Shown: piece after piece, positions 25,295 to 34,748 of the stretch
How positions within the stretch are numbered: position 1 is the stretch's first letter
Layout of the letters: each line of letters begins with the position of its first letter
Source: Mycetocola_A sp015752285
Lineage (GTDB): Bacteria; Actinomycetota; Actinomycetes; Actinomycetales; Microbacteriaceae
DNA: 64,000 nucleotides
Assembly: GCF_015752285.1 (NCBI RefSeq)
Contig: NZ_JADOUY010000002.1
Span: forward strand, 124,001 to 188,000
Direction of reading: 5' to 3'
Program-made: the position numbers and the translations under genes
The notes under the pieces: model-generated
Told to the model about the DNA's origin: nothing
The model's input: only the letters and a program-made list of their open reading frames with translations
Database searches by the model: none

Positions 25295-25321
25295 AGGCCG
25301 ACCCTCGGGTCGGCCTTTTTT
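25295..25321 (+). terminator. Rho-independent terminator
   Basis: AGGCCGACCC and GGGTCGGCCT form a 10-bp stem (loop of 2, or 4 if the inner pair is open), directly followed by TTTTT. It ends the DUF3040 transcript and insulates the dcw operon. Confidence 0.92.
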
Positions 25322-25322
25322 G

Positions 25323-25496
25323 TGCCCGAAAGCCGGCCGTCGCGTCCGGTCGCCGGAATCACCGTGTCCGCACGATGACATCCGTCGGTCGAAGCGCTCC
25401 TCGGAGCCCCTCATTGCTCCATTTCCCTCCACCAGCGAGATCCCTGTGAATACTGGGGTTCGCGATCGGGTTTACGCGCAAAACTGCCGATTTCGT
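25323..25496. other. intergenic stretch before mraZ without a gene
   Basis: The whole gap between DUF3040 and mraZ is 323 nt: terminator, this stretch, then promoter and MraZ boxes. I see no open frame with a ribosome-binding site, no tRNA-like fold and no repeat here. The 3' part becomes AT-richer (about 25470-25500), as expected for promoter DNA; a TTTACG at 25472 could be a -35 element. Confidence 0.5.
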
Positions 25497-25526
25497 AGAT
25501 TTGTGGTGTGAAGTGGAGTAAAGTGG
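25497..25526 (+). promoter_or_regulatory. mraZ promoter with three GTGG MraZ boxes
   Basis: A TAGATT -10 candidate at 25497-25502 is followed by GTGG at 25503, 25513 and 25523, an exact 10-bp period (GTGGTGTGAA, GTGGAGTAAA, GTGGAGAACA). MraZ binds such G-rich direct repeats spaced one helical turn apart and controls its own operon; the position just downstream of the -10 fits repression. Confidence 0.75.
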
Positions 25527-25568
25527 AGAACACCTGAAGGTTGGCCGGAACGAGAGGGGGGCGACGCG

Positions 25569-26000
25569 ATGTTTCTTGGCACCTACGCCCCCAAGCTCGA
25601 CGAGAAGGGCCGCATCATCCTGCCGGCGAAGTTTCGCGACGAACTCGCCGGGGGAGTGGTCATGACCCGCGGCCAGGAGCACTGCGTCTACGTGTTCAGC
25701 AACCGTGAGTTCGAGTCGCTCCACGAGAAGATCCGTCAGGCCCCGGTGACGAGCAAGCAGGCGCGCGATTATCTCCGCGTCTTCCTCTCGGGTGCCAGCG
25801 CTGAGACGCCGGACAAGCAGCACAGGGTCACCGTCCCTTCCACCCTCCGCAACTACGCCGGGCTCAGCCGCGACCTCACCGTCATCGGCGCCGGTTCACG
25901 CGCCGAAATCTGGGACACCGAAGCCTGGGAGGCCTACCTGGCCGAACAGGAAGCCGCATTCTCCGACACCGCCGAGGAGGTGATTCCCGGGCTCTTCTAG
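25569..26000 (+). CDS. mraZ: transcriptional regulator MraZ
   Basis: The 143-residue protein has two AbrB-like SpoVT domains, each with the DxxxR pattern: LDEKGRIILPAKFRDEL near residue 10 and PDKQHRVTVPSTLRNY near 82. MraZ forms a ring and binds repeats upstream of its own gene. It is the first gene of the dcw operon. The ATG follows GAGAGGGGGG. Length is normal. Confidence 0.97.
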   Translation: MFLGTYAPKLDEKGRIILPAKFRDELAGGVVMTRGQEHCVYVFSNREFESLHEKIRQAPVTSKQARDYLRVFLSGASAETPDKQHRVTVPSTLRNYAGLSRDLTVIGAGSRAEIWDTEAWEAYLAEQEAAFSDTAEEVIPGLF

Positions 26001-26063
26001 TCCCTTGAGCCTGACTCCCAGCCGTTCACGCGCCCTGACACACTTCCCCGGTGCCAGGTCGGA

Positions 26064-27059
26064 ATGGATGGGGATCAGGCCCCAGGGGCCACCGGACATC
26101 TCATGGAACTCGACAACATCCACACCCCCGTCCTGCTCGAACGCTGCATCGAGCTGCTCGCCCCCGCGATCAGCCATCCTGGCGCCGTCCTTGTCGATGC
26201 AACCCTCGGAATGGGCGGCCACACCGAGGCGTTCCTCGACCGGTTCCCCGACCTCGTGCTCGTCGGCCTCGACCGCGACCTCGATGCACTCGCGATCGCC
26301 GAGGAACGACTCAAACGCTTCGGCTCCCGGTTCCACCCGGTCCACACGGTCTACGACGGCATCCGGGACGCACTCGACGGACTGGACATCGCCGCGACCA
26401 GTGGCATCCTCTTCGACCTCGGCGTCTCCTCGCTGCAGCTCGACCGGGTCGATCGAGGCTTCTCCTACTCTCAGGACGCACCGCTCGACATGCGGATGGA
26501 CGCCACGAGCGAACTCACGGCCGCCCACATCGTCGCCACCTACCGGGAGGGCGACCTCCGACGGATCTTCGAGGACTACGGCGAGGAGAAGCTGGCCGGG
26601 CGTTATGCACGCAAGATCGTCGAAGCGCGTTCAGAGACTCCGATCACCCGCTCAGGTCAACTCGTACAGCTGCTGCAGGAGGCCACTCCTGCCGCGGTGT
26701 CTCGGGCCGGTCACCCGGCGAAGCGGGTGTTCCAGGCTCTCCGCATCGAGGTCAACACCGAGCTCAGCGTTCTCCGCGCCGCGATCCCTGCAGCGCTCGA
26801 CACGCTCGAGGTCGGCGGACGGATCGTCGTGCTTTCGTACCAGTCGCTCGAGGACCGCATCGTAAAACGCGATCTCCAGGCCGCAGCCGCATCAACATCG
26901 CCTCCCGGGCTCCCGGTCGAGCTGCCAGAACACTCCGCCCGCTTCCGACTTCTCGTCCGTGGAGCAGAGCTGGCATCAGACGAAGAAAAAGCAGTGAACC
27001 CGCGCGCGACACCCGTTCGCCTGCGCGCAGCAGAACGACTGAAGTTGAGGAACCCATGA
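26064..27059 (+). CDS. rsmH: 16S rRNA (cytosine(1402)-N(4))-methyltransferase
   Basis: RsmH methylates N4 of C1402 in 16S rRNA, tuning start-codon selection. SAM motifs are VDATLGMGGHTEAFL and VGLDRDLDAL, followed by LFDLGVSSLQLD; LDMRMD and the late VVLSYQSLEDRIVK are family hallmarks. The ATG used gives 331 residues; a second in-frame ATG 39 nt later (MELDNIHTPVLLERC) matches the common family N-terminus and could be the true start. Neither has a strong Shine-Dalgarno site. The stop overlaps the next gene by 4 nt. Confidence 0.95.
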   Translation: MDGDQAPGATGHLMELDNIHTPVLLERCIELLAPAISHPGAVLVDATLGMGGHTEAFLDRFPDLVLVGLDRDLDALAIAEERLKRFGSRFHPVHTVYDGIRDALDGLDIAATSGILFDLGVSSLQLDRVDRGFSYSQDAPLDMRMDATSELTAAHIVATYREGDLRRIFEDYGEEKLAGRYARKIVEARSETPITRSGQLVQLLQEATPAAVSRAGHPAKRVFQALRIEVNTELSVLRAAIPAALDTLEVGGRIVVLSYQSLEDRIVKRDLQAAAASTSPPGLPVELPEHSARFRLLVRGAELASDEEKAVNPRATPVRLRAAERLKLRNP

Positions 27060-27649
27060 GTGCGACAGCCGCAGCCAGTCATCCCCGCCGCGCATTCGCG
27101 CCCGCGCCACACGAGAGCGCGCCTCGCCCGGTCCGCGCTGTCCCGGCTGCTGCCGCTCGACGTGCACGCCCGAAGCTCGCATACGCCGTCGTTGCCGTCG
27201 CCGGCGTGCTCACCATGGTCGTCGTGCAACTCCTCCTCAGCGTCGGCCTCAGCCACGGCGCATATGAGATCTCGTCACTGCAGCGTCAGGAGACGACGCT
27301 CGGCTGGCAGAAGCAGGCGGTTGCCGGCGAACTCCTCGAGGTCTCGTCGCCGCAGTTCATCGCGGCCAACGCCCAGGCGCTCGGCATGATCATCAACGGG
27401 ACCCCGGCGTACCTCCGTCTCTCGGACGGCGCCGTCATCGGTGTCCCGGCAGCCGCGACCACCGAAACGGACATCCCTGTCGGGGCGGCGAACCTCGTCG
27501 CGAACTCGCGGATCGACGGCGTTCCTCTCGTCACCGTTCCCGGTGCGAGCGTCGACGCGGATGCCTCAGGCACGGGCGTGGCTACCCCGGAGGAGCCGGT
27601 CGCGCCTTTATCGTTGGATGATGGCATTCCCGCGCCCCAGACCCGCTAG
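27056..27649 (+). CDS. FtsL-like septum protein
   Basis: The 197-residue protein has a basic, disordered cytoplasmic N-terminus, one membrane segment at about residues 42-64 (AYAVVAVAGVLTMVVVQLLL), then a short coiled-coil-like stretch (SLQRQETTLGWQKQAVAGELLEV in part) and a low-complexity tail. Size, topology and position between rsmH and ftsI match FtsL, a bitopic divisome protein that scaffolds FtsW/FtsI; Rv2164c lies at this place in mycobacteria. It begins in an ATGA overlap with rsmH. Sequence similarity to FtsL is always weak, so the name rests on context. Confidence 0.8.
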   Translation: MSATAAASHPRRAFAPAPHESAPRPVRAVPAAAARRARPKLAYAVVAVAGVLTMVVVQLLLSVGLSHGAYEISSLQRQETTLGWQKQAVAGELLEVSSPQFIAANAQALGMIINGTPAYLRLSDGAVIGVPAAATTETDIPVGAANLVANSRIDGVPLVTVPGASVDADASGTGVATPEEPVAPLSLDDGIPAPQTR

Positions 27650-27691
27650 GCGCCTGATCCTCGGATGCCTCGGTTCAAAGGACGACGTGCG

Positions 27692-29476
27692 GTGAAACAC
27701 TCACTATCGACGCGACGGCGGGTGACACTCGCCGTTCTCTGTGTTGTCGTCATCGTCGGTGCATTCGTCGTGCGGCTGGTCGACATCCAGGTCGTCCGGG
27801 CGAACCAGCTGGTCACGGCCTCCCTGTCGAAGACCTCGGGTGCCGGAACGATCTACGCCCCACGTGGCAACATCGTCGACACCAACGGCGTGCTCCTCGC
27901 TGGCAGCGTCACCCTGTTCGACGTCACCATCTCACCGAAGGACGTCGACGAGATCAGCCGGAAGGACGACGACGGCAACACGGTCACCGTCCCGGCCGAG
28001 GAGGCTCTCGCCGAAGTCGCCGCGATCACCGGACAGAAACCGGAAGACCTGCAGAAAGTCGTCGACGACGCCCTCGAAGCGGATGCCGCAGCGAACTTCG
28101 CCTATTTGGCGCGCGGCGTCGACTACGACACGTATCAGGCGCTCACCGACCTGAAGAAGCAGGGCACCTGGTGGATTTACACCCAACAGACCTCCGGTCG
28201 CACCTACCCCAACGGTGCAGTTGCCGGTGGAGTGCTCGGCTACGTCGGCAGCGACAACGAGGGGCTGGGTGGTCTTGAGATCGCGCAGAACGACTGCCTC
28301 ACCGGTGTGAACGGCCAGCAGGCCTTCCAGCGGAGCAAAGACAACGTCGCCCTCCCCGGTACGACCGTCGTGACGAAAGAGGCGCAGCCGGGCGGCGAGC
28401 TCAAGCTCACCATCGACAGCGACCTGAACTGGTACCTCCAGCAGCTCGTCGCGTCGCAGGTTCAGGCACAGGGAGCGGCGTGGGGTACCGTGACCGTCAC
28501 CGAGGCCAAAACCGGGAAGGTCCGGGCGATCGCTGAGGCCCCGTCACTCGATCCCAACAACATCTCCGCGACAGCGGCCGAAGACCGGCGCTCCTACGTG
28601 TTCCAGGACCGGTTCGAACCCGGTTCCGTGTTCAAACCGCTCACAGCGGCATCCCTCATCGACTCGGGACTCGCGACGCCGGCATCGCAGGTCGTCGCCG
28701 AATACAGGTACAAGCCCGAGAACGGCGCAAGCATCAAGGATGCCCTGCCCCACGAGCGGCAGCAGCTGACCCTCGCCGGTGTTCTCCAGACGTCGTCGAA
28801 CACGGGGACCAGTCAGCTCGGCGAGAAGCTGAGCGCCGAGAAACGCTACAACTACCTCGACGCCTTCGGGATCGGCCACAAGAGCACCATCGGCTTCCCC
28901 GGTGAGCAGCAGGGCGTACTGCACCCCTGGCAGGAATGGGACAACCAGACCTACTACACGACGATGTTCGGGCAGGGTGTCGACGTCACCGGAATCGAAC
29001 TTGCCGGCGCATATCAGGCACTGGCAAACATGGGAGAGAAGCTTCCGCTCCAACTGATCGAGGGATGCGAGTACCCGGACGGCACCATCACCGACGTTCC
29101 CGAGACACCGGACGGCACGCGGATCGTCTCCGAGGATGCCGCCCGCCAGACCCTCGGCATGATGGAGACGGTCGTCACGAACGGCTTCCTCGCCGACGAT
29201 CTCGAGATCCCCGGGTACCGCGTCGCCGCGAAGTCCGGAACGGGTGAACAGATCATCGACGGTATACTTCAAGACACGTTCTTCTCATCGATGGCCGGAG
29301 CTTTTCCGGCAGACGACCCCGAGTACGTGGTGACCGTGACCCTCAAAGATCCGCTGTACAAGCGTTCGAGCGCCGCGGCGGCACCCGTCTTCAAAGAGGC
29401 CGTCCTCCAGGTGATCAAGAAGTACGGCATCCCGCCGTCGTCCACCCCAGGCGCGGAATACCCGGGCACCTACTAA
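27692..29476 (+). CDS. ftsI: septal penicillin-binding protein (FtsI/PBP3)
   Basis: The 594-residue class B transpeptidase cross-links septal peptidoglycan. One membrane anchor is at about residues 9-32, followed by a dimerisation domain and the transpeptidase domain. Active-site motifs are SVFK (Ser312, Lys315), SSN (368-370) and KSG (514-516). No C-terminal PASTA domain is present. The GTG start was chosen for AAAGGA 9 nt upstream; an ATG 27 nt earlier lacks a site. It is followed at 71 nt by murF, with no murE between them, which is unusual for a dcw cluster. Confidence 0.95.
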   Translation: MKHSLSTRRRVTLAVLCVVVIVGAFVVRLVDIQVVRANQLVTASLSKTSGAGTIYAPRGNIVDTNGVLLAGSVTLFDVTISPKDVDEISRKDDDGNTVTVPAEEALAEVAAITGQKPEDLQKVVDDALEADAAANFAYLARGVDYDTYQALTDLKKQGTWWIYTQQTSGRTYPNGAVAGGVLGYVGSDNEGLGGLEIAQNDCLTGVNGQQAFQRSKDNVALPGTTVVTKEAQPGGELKLTIDSDLNWYLQQLVASQVQAQGAAWGTVTVTEAKTGKVRAIAEAPSLDPNNISATAAEDRRSYVFQDRFEPGSVFKPLTAASLIDSGLATPASQVVAEYRYKPENGASIKDALPHERQQLTLAGVLQTSSNTGTSQLGEKLSAEKRYNYLDAFGIGHKSTIGFPGEQQGVLHPWQEWDNQTYYTTMFGQGVDVTGIELAGAYQALANMGEKLPLQLIEGCEYPDGTITDVPETPDGTRIVSEDAARQTLGMMETVVTNGFLADDLEIPGYRVAAKSGTGEQIIDGILQDTFFSSMAGAFPADDPEYVVTVTLKDPLYKRSSAAAAPVFKEAVLQVIKKYGIPPSSTPGAEYPGTY

Positions 29477-29547
29477 CCCATGCGCGCGGGAACAGATACG
29501 CTCGCGCAGGCCGCACCGATCCTGTCGTGCCGGAAAGATTTCTCTTC

Positions 29548-30963
29548 ATGATTCGTTTGACCCTGTCCGAGATCGCCGACCGGCTCGCCGGAGAGTTGAC
29601 CCCGTCCGGAACGGATGCCACAGGCGACACCGTCGTCGACGGACCCGTCGAGACCGATTCACGGGAGATCGTGCCAGGCGGGATCTTCGTCGCAAAGCGC
29701 GGTGACGACACCGACGGGCACCTGTTCGTCTCCGCCGCCATCGAGCGCGGAGCCACTCTGGCTCTCGTCGAGCACCCCGTCGACGAGCCGATCGCGCAGA
29801 TCGTCGTCGCAGACGCCGTCGTCGCCCTCGGCGAGCTCGCCCGCTTCGTGATCGAGCGGGTGCGGGTCGCAGGCGATCTCACCGTCATCGGGATCACCGG
29901 GTCGAACGGGAAAACCACGACGAAGAACATGCTCGAGTCGATCCTGTCCAGCGAGGGTGAGACGGTCGCGCCGATCAGGTCGTTCAACAACGCCGTCGGC
30001 GCTCCGACCACGATGCTGCGGGTCACCGACTCGACCAGATACCTCATCGTCGAGATGGGGGCAAGCGGCATCGGCGACATCGCCAGGCTCGTGGCGATGG
30101 CCCGCCCGGACATCGGTGTCGTTCTCAAGGTCGGACTCGCACACGCTGGCGGATTCGGTGGAATCGAGTCGACCGCCCTCGCGAAGACGGAGATGGTCGC
30201 GGACCTCGACGAAGACGGGGTCGCCGTGCTGAACTCCGATGACCTCCGCGTCGCATCGATGGCAGACAAGACCCGCGCGTGCGTTCTCCGCTTCGGCCAG
30301 GAATCCGGCGCAGACATCCGCGCGACAGATGTGACCGGCTCCCGTACGGGAACGACATTCACCGCGTCAGCGCCCGGCGAGGATCCGGTAACCGTCCGGC
30401 TTCGGGTGCTCGGCGAACACCACGTGATGAACGCCCTCGCGGCGATTGCCGTCGCCCACACGCTCGGCGTGCCTCTCCAGCGGTCGGCGGCCGCTCTCGG
30501 AACCCTGACCCGTGCCGAGCGCTGGCGGATGGAAGTACTCGGGGGGCGAGACGACGTCACCATCATCAACGACGCATACAACGCAAGCCCGGACTCGATG
30601 TCTGCCGCCATTCGAACCCTCGCCCAGATCGCCGAGCCCGGAAAACGCACCATCGCAGTGCTCGGTGCCATGAGCGAGCTGGGGGAGTACTCCGGAGACG
30701 AGCACGACCGGATCGGCCTGCAACTCGTCCGGCTCAACATCTCGCGCCTGGTGGTCGTCGGCCAGGACGCCAGGCGGATGCACATCAGCGCCATCAACGA
30801 GGGCTCGTGGGATGGGGAGAGCGTGTACTTTGGCGATATGGATTCGGCATACGACTATCTCGCCACCGAGCTCACCTCGGGGGACACTGTGCTCGTCAAA
30901 TCCTCGAATTCCGCACAATTGAGATTCCTCGGCGACCGGTTGGGAGAACTGTACTCGTGGTAG
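29548..30963 (+). CDS. murF: UDP-N-acetylmuramoyl-tripeptide--D-alanyl-D-alanine ligase
   Basis: MurF adds D-Ala-D-Ala to the UDP-MurNAc tripeptide using ATP. The P-loop GSNGKTTTKNM near residue 120, SFNNAVGAPTTML (the MurF-type loop) and NDAYNASPDSM near 345 separate it from MurE. Length is 471 residues, normal. The ATG (MIRLTLSEIADRL) is preferred, with GGAAAG 10 nt upstream; a GTG 21 nt earlier is possible. The 3' end overlaps mraY by 7 nt. Confidence 0.95.
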   Translation: MIRLTLSEIADRLAGELTPSGTDATGDTVVDGPVETDSREIVPGGIFVAKRGDDTDGHLFVSAAIERGATLALVEHPVDEPIAQIVVADAVVALGELARFVIERVRVAGDLTVIGITGSNGKTTTKNMLESILSSEGETVAPIRSFNNAVGAPTTMLRVTDSTRYLIVEMGASGIGDIARLVAMARPDIGVVLKVGLAHAGGFGGIESTALAKTEMVADLDEDGVAVLNSDDLRVASMADKTRACVLRFGQESGADIRATDVTGSRTGTTFTASAPGEDPVTVRLRVLGEHHVMNALAAIAVAHTLGVPLQRSAAALGTLTRAERWRMEVLGGRDDVTIINDAYNASPDSMSAAIRTLAQIAEPGKRTIAVLGAMSELGEYSGDEHDRIGLQLVRLNISRLVVVGQDARRMHISAINEGSWDGESVYFGDMDSAYDYLATELTSGDTVLVKSSNSAQLRFLGDRLGELYSW

Positions 30964-32048
30964 CACTCCTCACAGCCGGGGCCCTGTCGATGGCCTTCTC
31001 GCTGTTCATGACCCCGCTGTTCGTCCGGCTCTTCAAAAAGCTCGAATGGGGCCAGTTCATCCGCGACGACGGCCCGAAGTCGCATCACGCGAAGCGCGGA
31101 ACGGCGACGATGGGCGGGATCGTCATCATCATCGCCACCCTGTTCGGGTTCTTCACCGCCATGCTCATCACCGGAGACGCGATCAGTGTTTCTGCTCTCC
31201 TCGTGTTGTTCATGATGGTCGGGTTGGGACTCGTCGGCTTCATCGACGACTTCACCAAGACGCGCAAGCAGCGGAGCCTCGGGCTGACCGGTTGGGCCAA
31301 GATCTTCGGCCAGGTCGTCGTCGCCATCAGCTTCGGCATCCTCGCCATCAATTTCCCGAGCCCCGAAGCCGTCACCCCCGCGTCCACGGCGATTTCGCTC
31401 ACCCGTGACCTCCCGCTCGACTTCATGATCCTCGGCCCGGTCATCGGCGTCATTCTGTACCTGCTGTGGACGAGTTTCATCGTCACAGCCACGTCGAACG
31501 GTGTGAACGTCACTGACGGCCTCGACGGACTCGCGACCGGTGCGTCGATCCTGGCCATCGGCTCGTACATCGTCATCGGGTTCTGGCAGTACAACCAGGC
31601 CTGCGGCGGATCCGTCGCCGACGAGGTCGCATACAAGTGTTACGAGGTCCGCGACCCGCTGGCTCTGGCGATCGTGGCTGCAGCGATCTGCGGCTCGCTC
31701 ATCGGGTTCCTCTGGTGGAACACGTCGCCGGCGTCGATCTTCCTCGGAGACACCGGATCTCTGGCGCTCGGTGGCGCACTCGCCGCCCTCGCGATCCTCA
31801 CCCGCACCGAACTGCTCCTCGTCCTCATCGGTGGGCTCTTCGTCATCGAGACCGGCTCAGTGATCGTGCAGCGCGCCTACTTCAAGGTGACCCGCGGCAA
31901 ACGCATCTTCCGGATGAGCCCAATCCACCACCACTTCGAGCTCAAGGGCTGGGCAGAGATCACGGTCGTTGTCCGCTTCTGGATCGTCGGCGGGCTGCTC
32001 GTCGCCGCCGGTGTCGGAACGTTCTACCTCGAATGGATCCTGCGATGA
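30957..32048 (+). CDS. mraY: phospho-N-acetylmuramoyl-pentapeptide-transferase
   Basis: This 363-residue polytopic enzyme transfers phospho-MurNAc-pentapeptide to undecaprenyl phosphate, forming lipid I. Catalytic Asp motifs FIDDFTK and NVTDGLDGLATG, the FLGDTGSLALGG loop and the C-terminal PIHHHFELKGW are all present, with about ten hydrophobic segments. The GTG start lies inside the last codons of murF (7-nt overlap), with GGGAG about 10 nt upstream. Its stop overlaps murD as ATGA. Confidence 0.96.
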   Translation: MVALLTAGALSMAFSLFMTPLFVRLFKKLEWGQFIRDDGPKSHHAKRGTATMGGIVIIIATLFGFFTAMLITGDAISVSALLVLFMMVGLGLVGFIDDFTKTRKQRSLGLTGWAKIFGQVVVAISFGILAINFPSPEAVTPASTAISLTRDLPLDFMILGPVIGVILYLLWTSFIVTATSNGVNVTDGLDGLATGASILAIGSYIVIGFWQYNQACGGSVADEVAYKCYEVRDPLALAIVAAAICGSLIGFLWWNTSPASIFLGDTGSLALGGALAALAILTRTELLLVLIGGLFVIETGSVIVQRAYFKVTRGKRIFRMSPIHHHFELKGWAEITVVVRFWIVGGLLVAAGVGTFYLEWILR

Positions 32049-33571
32049 CCGATCCGGTCTCCCGGCTCGACGGCCTGACGAGCTGGCGGTCGGACTGGAC
32101 CGGGTTGCGCGTCGGCGTGCTCGGCCTCGGTGTGACCGGGTTCTCGGTGGCAGACACCCTTGCCGAACTCGGATCGGATGTTCTCGTCGTCGCGTCGACG
32201 GCGGCAGACGACCGTGCAGGTCTGGTCGACGTCATCGGCGCTCGGCTGGTCCGCAGCGACCTGACCGAACCCCCGGCCGAACTGGTCGACCACCGCCCGG
32301 ACGTGCTCGTCGTGTCTCCGGGCTTTCCTCCGACGCATCCGATTCTCGTGTGGGCCGCAGACGAGGACATTCCGGTCTGGGGTGACGTCGAGCTGGCGTG
32401 GAGGGTGCGTGACAAGACCGGGACACCGGCCGAATGGATCCTCGTCACCGGGACGAACGGTAAGACGACGACGGTGCAGCTGACCGCCGCGATGATCGCG
32501 GAGGCCGGGCTCCGGGTCGCCCCGTGCGGAAATATCGGCGTCCCCGTCCTCGACGCCATCCGGGACCCCCAGGGCTTCGATGTTCTCGTCGTCGAGCTCT
32601 CCAGTTACCAGCTGCACTACCTCAGCGCACAGGCCGGGCCTGACCGGGTCACCCCGTACTCCAGCGTCTGCCTCAACATCGCCGACGACCACCTCGACTG
32701 GCACGGATCGCTCGAGGCGTACATCGCGGCCAAGGCGGAGGTGTACGCCAGGACGCGCGTCGCGTGCGTCTACAACCGATCGGATGCGACCACCGAAGAG
32801 ATGGTCAGGCAGGCGGAGGTCGAGGACGGCGCGAGGGCTATCGGCTTCGGCCTGGGAGTGCCAGGACCCAGCGACCTCGGCGTCGTCGATGGGATCCTTG
32901 TCGATCGTGCATTTCTCGAGGAACGATTCACCTCGGCGCTCGAACTCGCCACGATCGACGATCTGGCTTCTGCCGGCCTTGCGGCCCCGCACATCGTCGC
33001 CAACGTCCTCGCCGCCGCAGCCCTCGCCCGCTCGTTCGGGGTGGCCCCCGCCGTCATCCGGCAGGCCCTTCTCGGGTTCGCGCTTGACGCGCACCGCATC
33101 CAGCTCGTCCTCACCCGTGGCGGCATCGGCTGGGTCAACGACTCGAAGGCCACGAACCCGCACGCGGCAGATGCCTCCCTCCGCGCCTACCCGTCTGTGG
33201 TCTGGATCGTCGGCGGGCTCCTCAAAGGCGTGGACGTCGGAGATCTCGTCTCCCGCCATGTCGAACGCCTGCGCGGCGCGGTCATCATCGGAGTCGAACG
33301 CTCGGCTGTCCTCGCGGCATTCCAGCGACACGCGCCGGACGTCCCGGTCTTCGAGGTCGGCGCAGATGACACTGAAGACGTCATGAGCGCCGCCGTCGAG
33401 CTGGCATCAGGAATGGCCGCCTCCGGCGACACCGTTCTTCTTGCCCCCGCTGCAGCGTCCATGGACCAGTTCGCGGACTACGCGGAACGGGGCAGACGAT
33501 TCACCGAGGCAGTGCAGGAACGATGGGGAGGGTTGAACGATGAGCGCCCCGACGACCAGTCGCCCGCGTAG
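32045..33571 (+). CDS. murD: UDP-N-acetylmuramoylalanine--D-glutamate ligase
   Basis: MurD adds D-Glu to UDP-MurNAc-L-Ala. The N-terminal Rossmann domain has VGVLGLGVTGFSVA, the ATP loop is TGTNGKTTTVQL, then the central domain follows and the C-terminal motif is LLAPAAASMDQF. Length is 508 residues, slightly long. It begins in an ATGA overlap with mraY; the last 32 nt overlap the start of ftsW in another frame. Confidence 0.96.
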   Translation: MTDPVSRLDGLTSWRSDWTGLRVGVLGLGVTGFSVADTLAELGSDVLVVASTAADDRAGLVDVIGARLVRSDLTEPPAELVDHRPDVLVVSPGFPPTHPILVWAADEDIPVWGDVELAWRVRDKTGTPAEWILVTGTNGKTTTVQLTAAMIAEAGLRVAPCGNIGVPVLDAIRDPQGFDVLVVELSSYQLHYLSAQAGPDRVTPYSSVCLNIADDHLDWHGSLEAYIAAKAEVYARTRVACVYNRSDATTEEMVRQAEVEDGARAIGFGLGVPGPSDLGVVDGILVDRAFLEERFTSALELATIDDLASAGLAAPHIVANVLAAAALARSFGVAPAVIRQALLGFALDAHRIQLVLTRGGIGWVNDSKATNPHAADASLRAYPSVVWIVGGLLKGVDVGDLVSRHVERLRGAVIIGVERSAVLAAFQRHAPDVPVFEVGADDTEDVMSAAVELASGMAASGDTVLLAPAAASMDQFADYAERGRRFTEAVQERWGGLNDERPDDQSPA

Positions 33572-34748
33572 CGACGATTCAGCCCAGTCCGCACGGATCT
33601 CTCTCGGTCGCGTCCTCATCCCTCAGTCCCGCAATTATCTGCTGGTCCTCGGAACGACGCTGTTCCTCGTCGGAGTCGGCCTGGTCATGGTTCTGTCATC
33701 GTCGAGTGTCGACTCGTTCCTCGACAACAAGGGATTCTTCGGCGGATTCTGGAAGCAGGCCACATACGCCGTCATCGGCATCCCGATGATGCTCGTGCTG
33801 AGCCGTATCCCGGTGAAGTTCTGGAAGCGCTGGGCGTGGCTGGCTCTCGCCGGCGCCCTTGTCCTGCAACTGCTCGTCTTCACGCCACTCGGCATCGCCG
33901 AGGGCGGCAACCGCAACTGGATCGCCATCGGTCCGATCAGCGGCCAGCCGTCCGAGCTCCTCAAGCTCGCCCTCGCCATCTGGCTCGGGGCGGTTCTCGG
34001 TCGCAAGCTGCACCTGCTCGACGACTGGAAGCACGCGCTCATCCCGGTGGTTCCGGTGTCCATACTGGCGCTCGGGCTGGTCCTCGCCGGTCACGACCTC
34101 GGAACCGTCGTCATCATGGCCGGCATCGTCGTCGGTGCCATGTTCTTCGCCAACCTCCGGCTCCGCTTCCTCGCCATTCCCGTGCTCGGGGGGCTCCTGA
34201 TGTTCGCCATCATGGCCATCATCAGCCCGAACCGCATGGCGCGCATCATGACGTTCCTCGACGACGAGTGCCTCGACTACGAGAACCTCTGCTGGCAACC
34301 GCTGCACGGCACCTGGGCGCTGGCGAACGGGGGAGTGTTCGGCCTCGGTCTCGGCAACTCGCGGGAGAAGTACTCGTGGCTTCCTGCCGCGTCGAACGAC
34401 TACATCTTCGCCATCATCGGTGAGGAGCTCGGCCTGATCGGTGCCGTCGTCGTCCTCATCATGTTCGTTCTGCTCGCCGTGTCCTTCGTGAGGGTCATCC
34501 GCGCCAGCTCCGATCCGTTCGTCCGCATCACCACCGGCGCCATCCTGGTCTGGATCATCGGCCAGGCCTTCGTCAACATCGGCGTGGTGCTGCGACTGCT
34601 TCCGGTGCTCGGCGTGCCCCTCCCGTTCATCTCAGCAGGAGGAACAGCCCTCCTGACCTCGCTCGCCGCAATCGGTATCGTTCTCTCCTTCGCCAGGGAA
34701 CAGACCACTGACCTGCGCCGACCCCAGTACGAACGGATCTCATCGTGA
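33540..34748 (+). CDS. ftsW: peptidoglycan glycosyltransferase FtsW
   Basis: The 402-residue SEDS-family polymerase elongates glycan strands from lipid II at the septum together with FtsI. It has about ten membrane segments. SEDS signatures are GGNRNWIAIG with QPSELLKL, the putative catalytic Asp in AGHDLGTVV, and SNDYIFAIIGEELGLIG. A Cys-containing periplasmic loop (ECLDYENLCW) is seen. The start overlaps murD by 32 nt with a GGGAGGG site inside murD. The stop overlaps the murG GTG by 4 nt. Confidence 0.95.
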   Translation: MSAPTTSRPRSDDSAQSARISLGRVLIPQSRNYLLVLGTTLFLVGVGLVMVLSSSSVDSFLDNKGFFGGFWKQATYAVIGIPMMLVLSRIPVKFWKRWAWLALAGALVLQLLVFTPLGIAEGGNRNWIAIGPISGQPSELLKLALAIWLGAVLGRKLHLLDDWKHALIPVVPVSILALGLVLAGHDLGTVVIMAGIVVGAMFFANLRLRFLAIPVLGGLLMFAIMAIISPNRMARIMTFLDDECLDYENLCWQPLHGTWALANGGVFGLGLGNSREKYSWLPAASNDYIFAIIGEELGLIGAVVVLIMFVLLAVSFVRVIRASSDPFVRITTGAILVWIIGQAFVNIGVVLRLLPVLGVPLPFISAGGTALLTSLAAIGIVLSFAREQTTDLRRPQYERISS

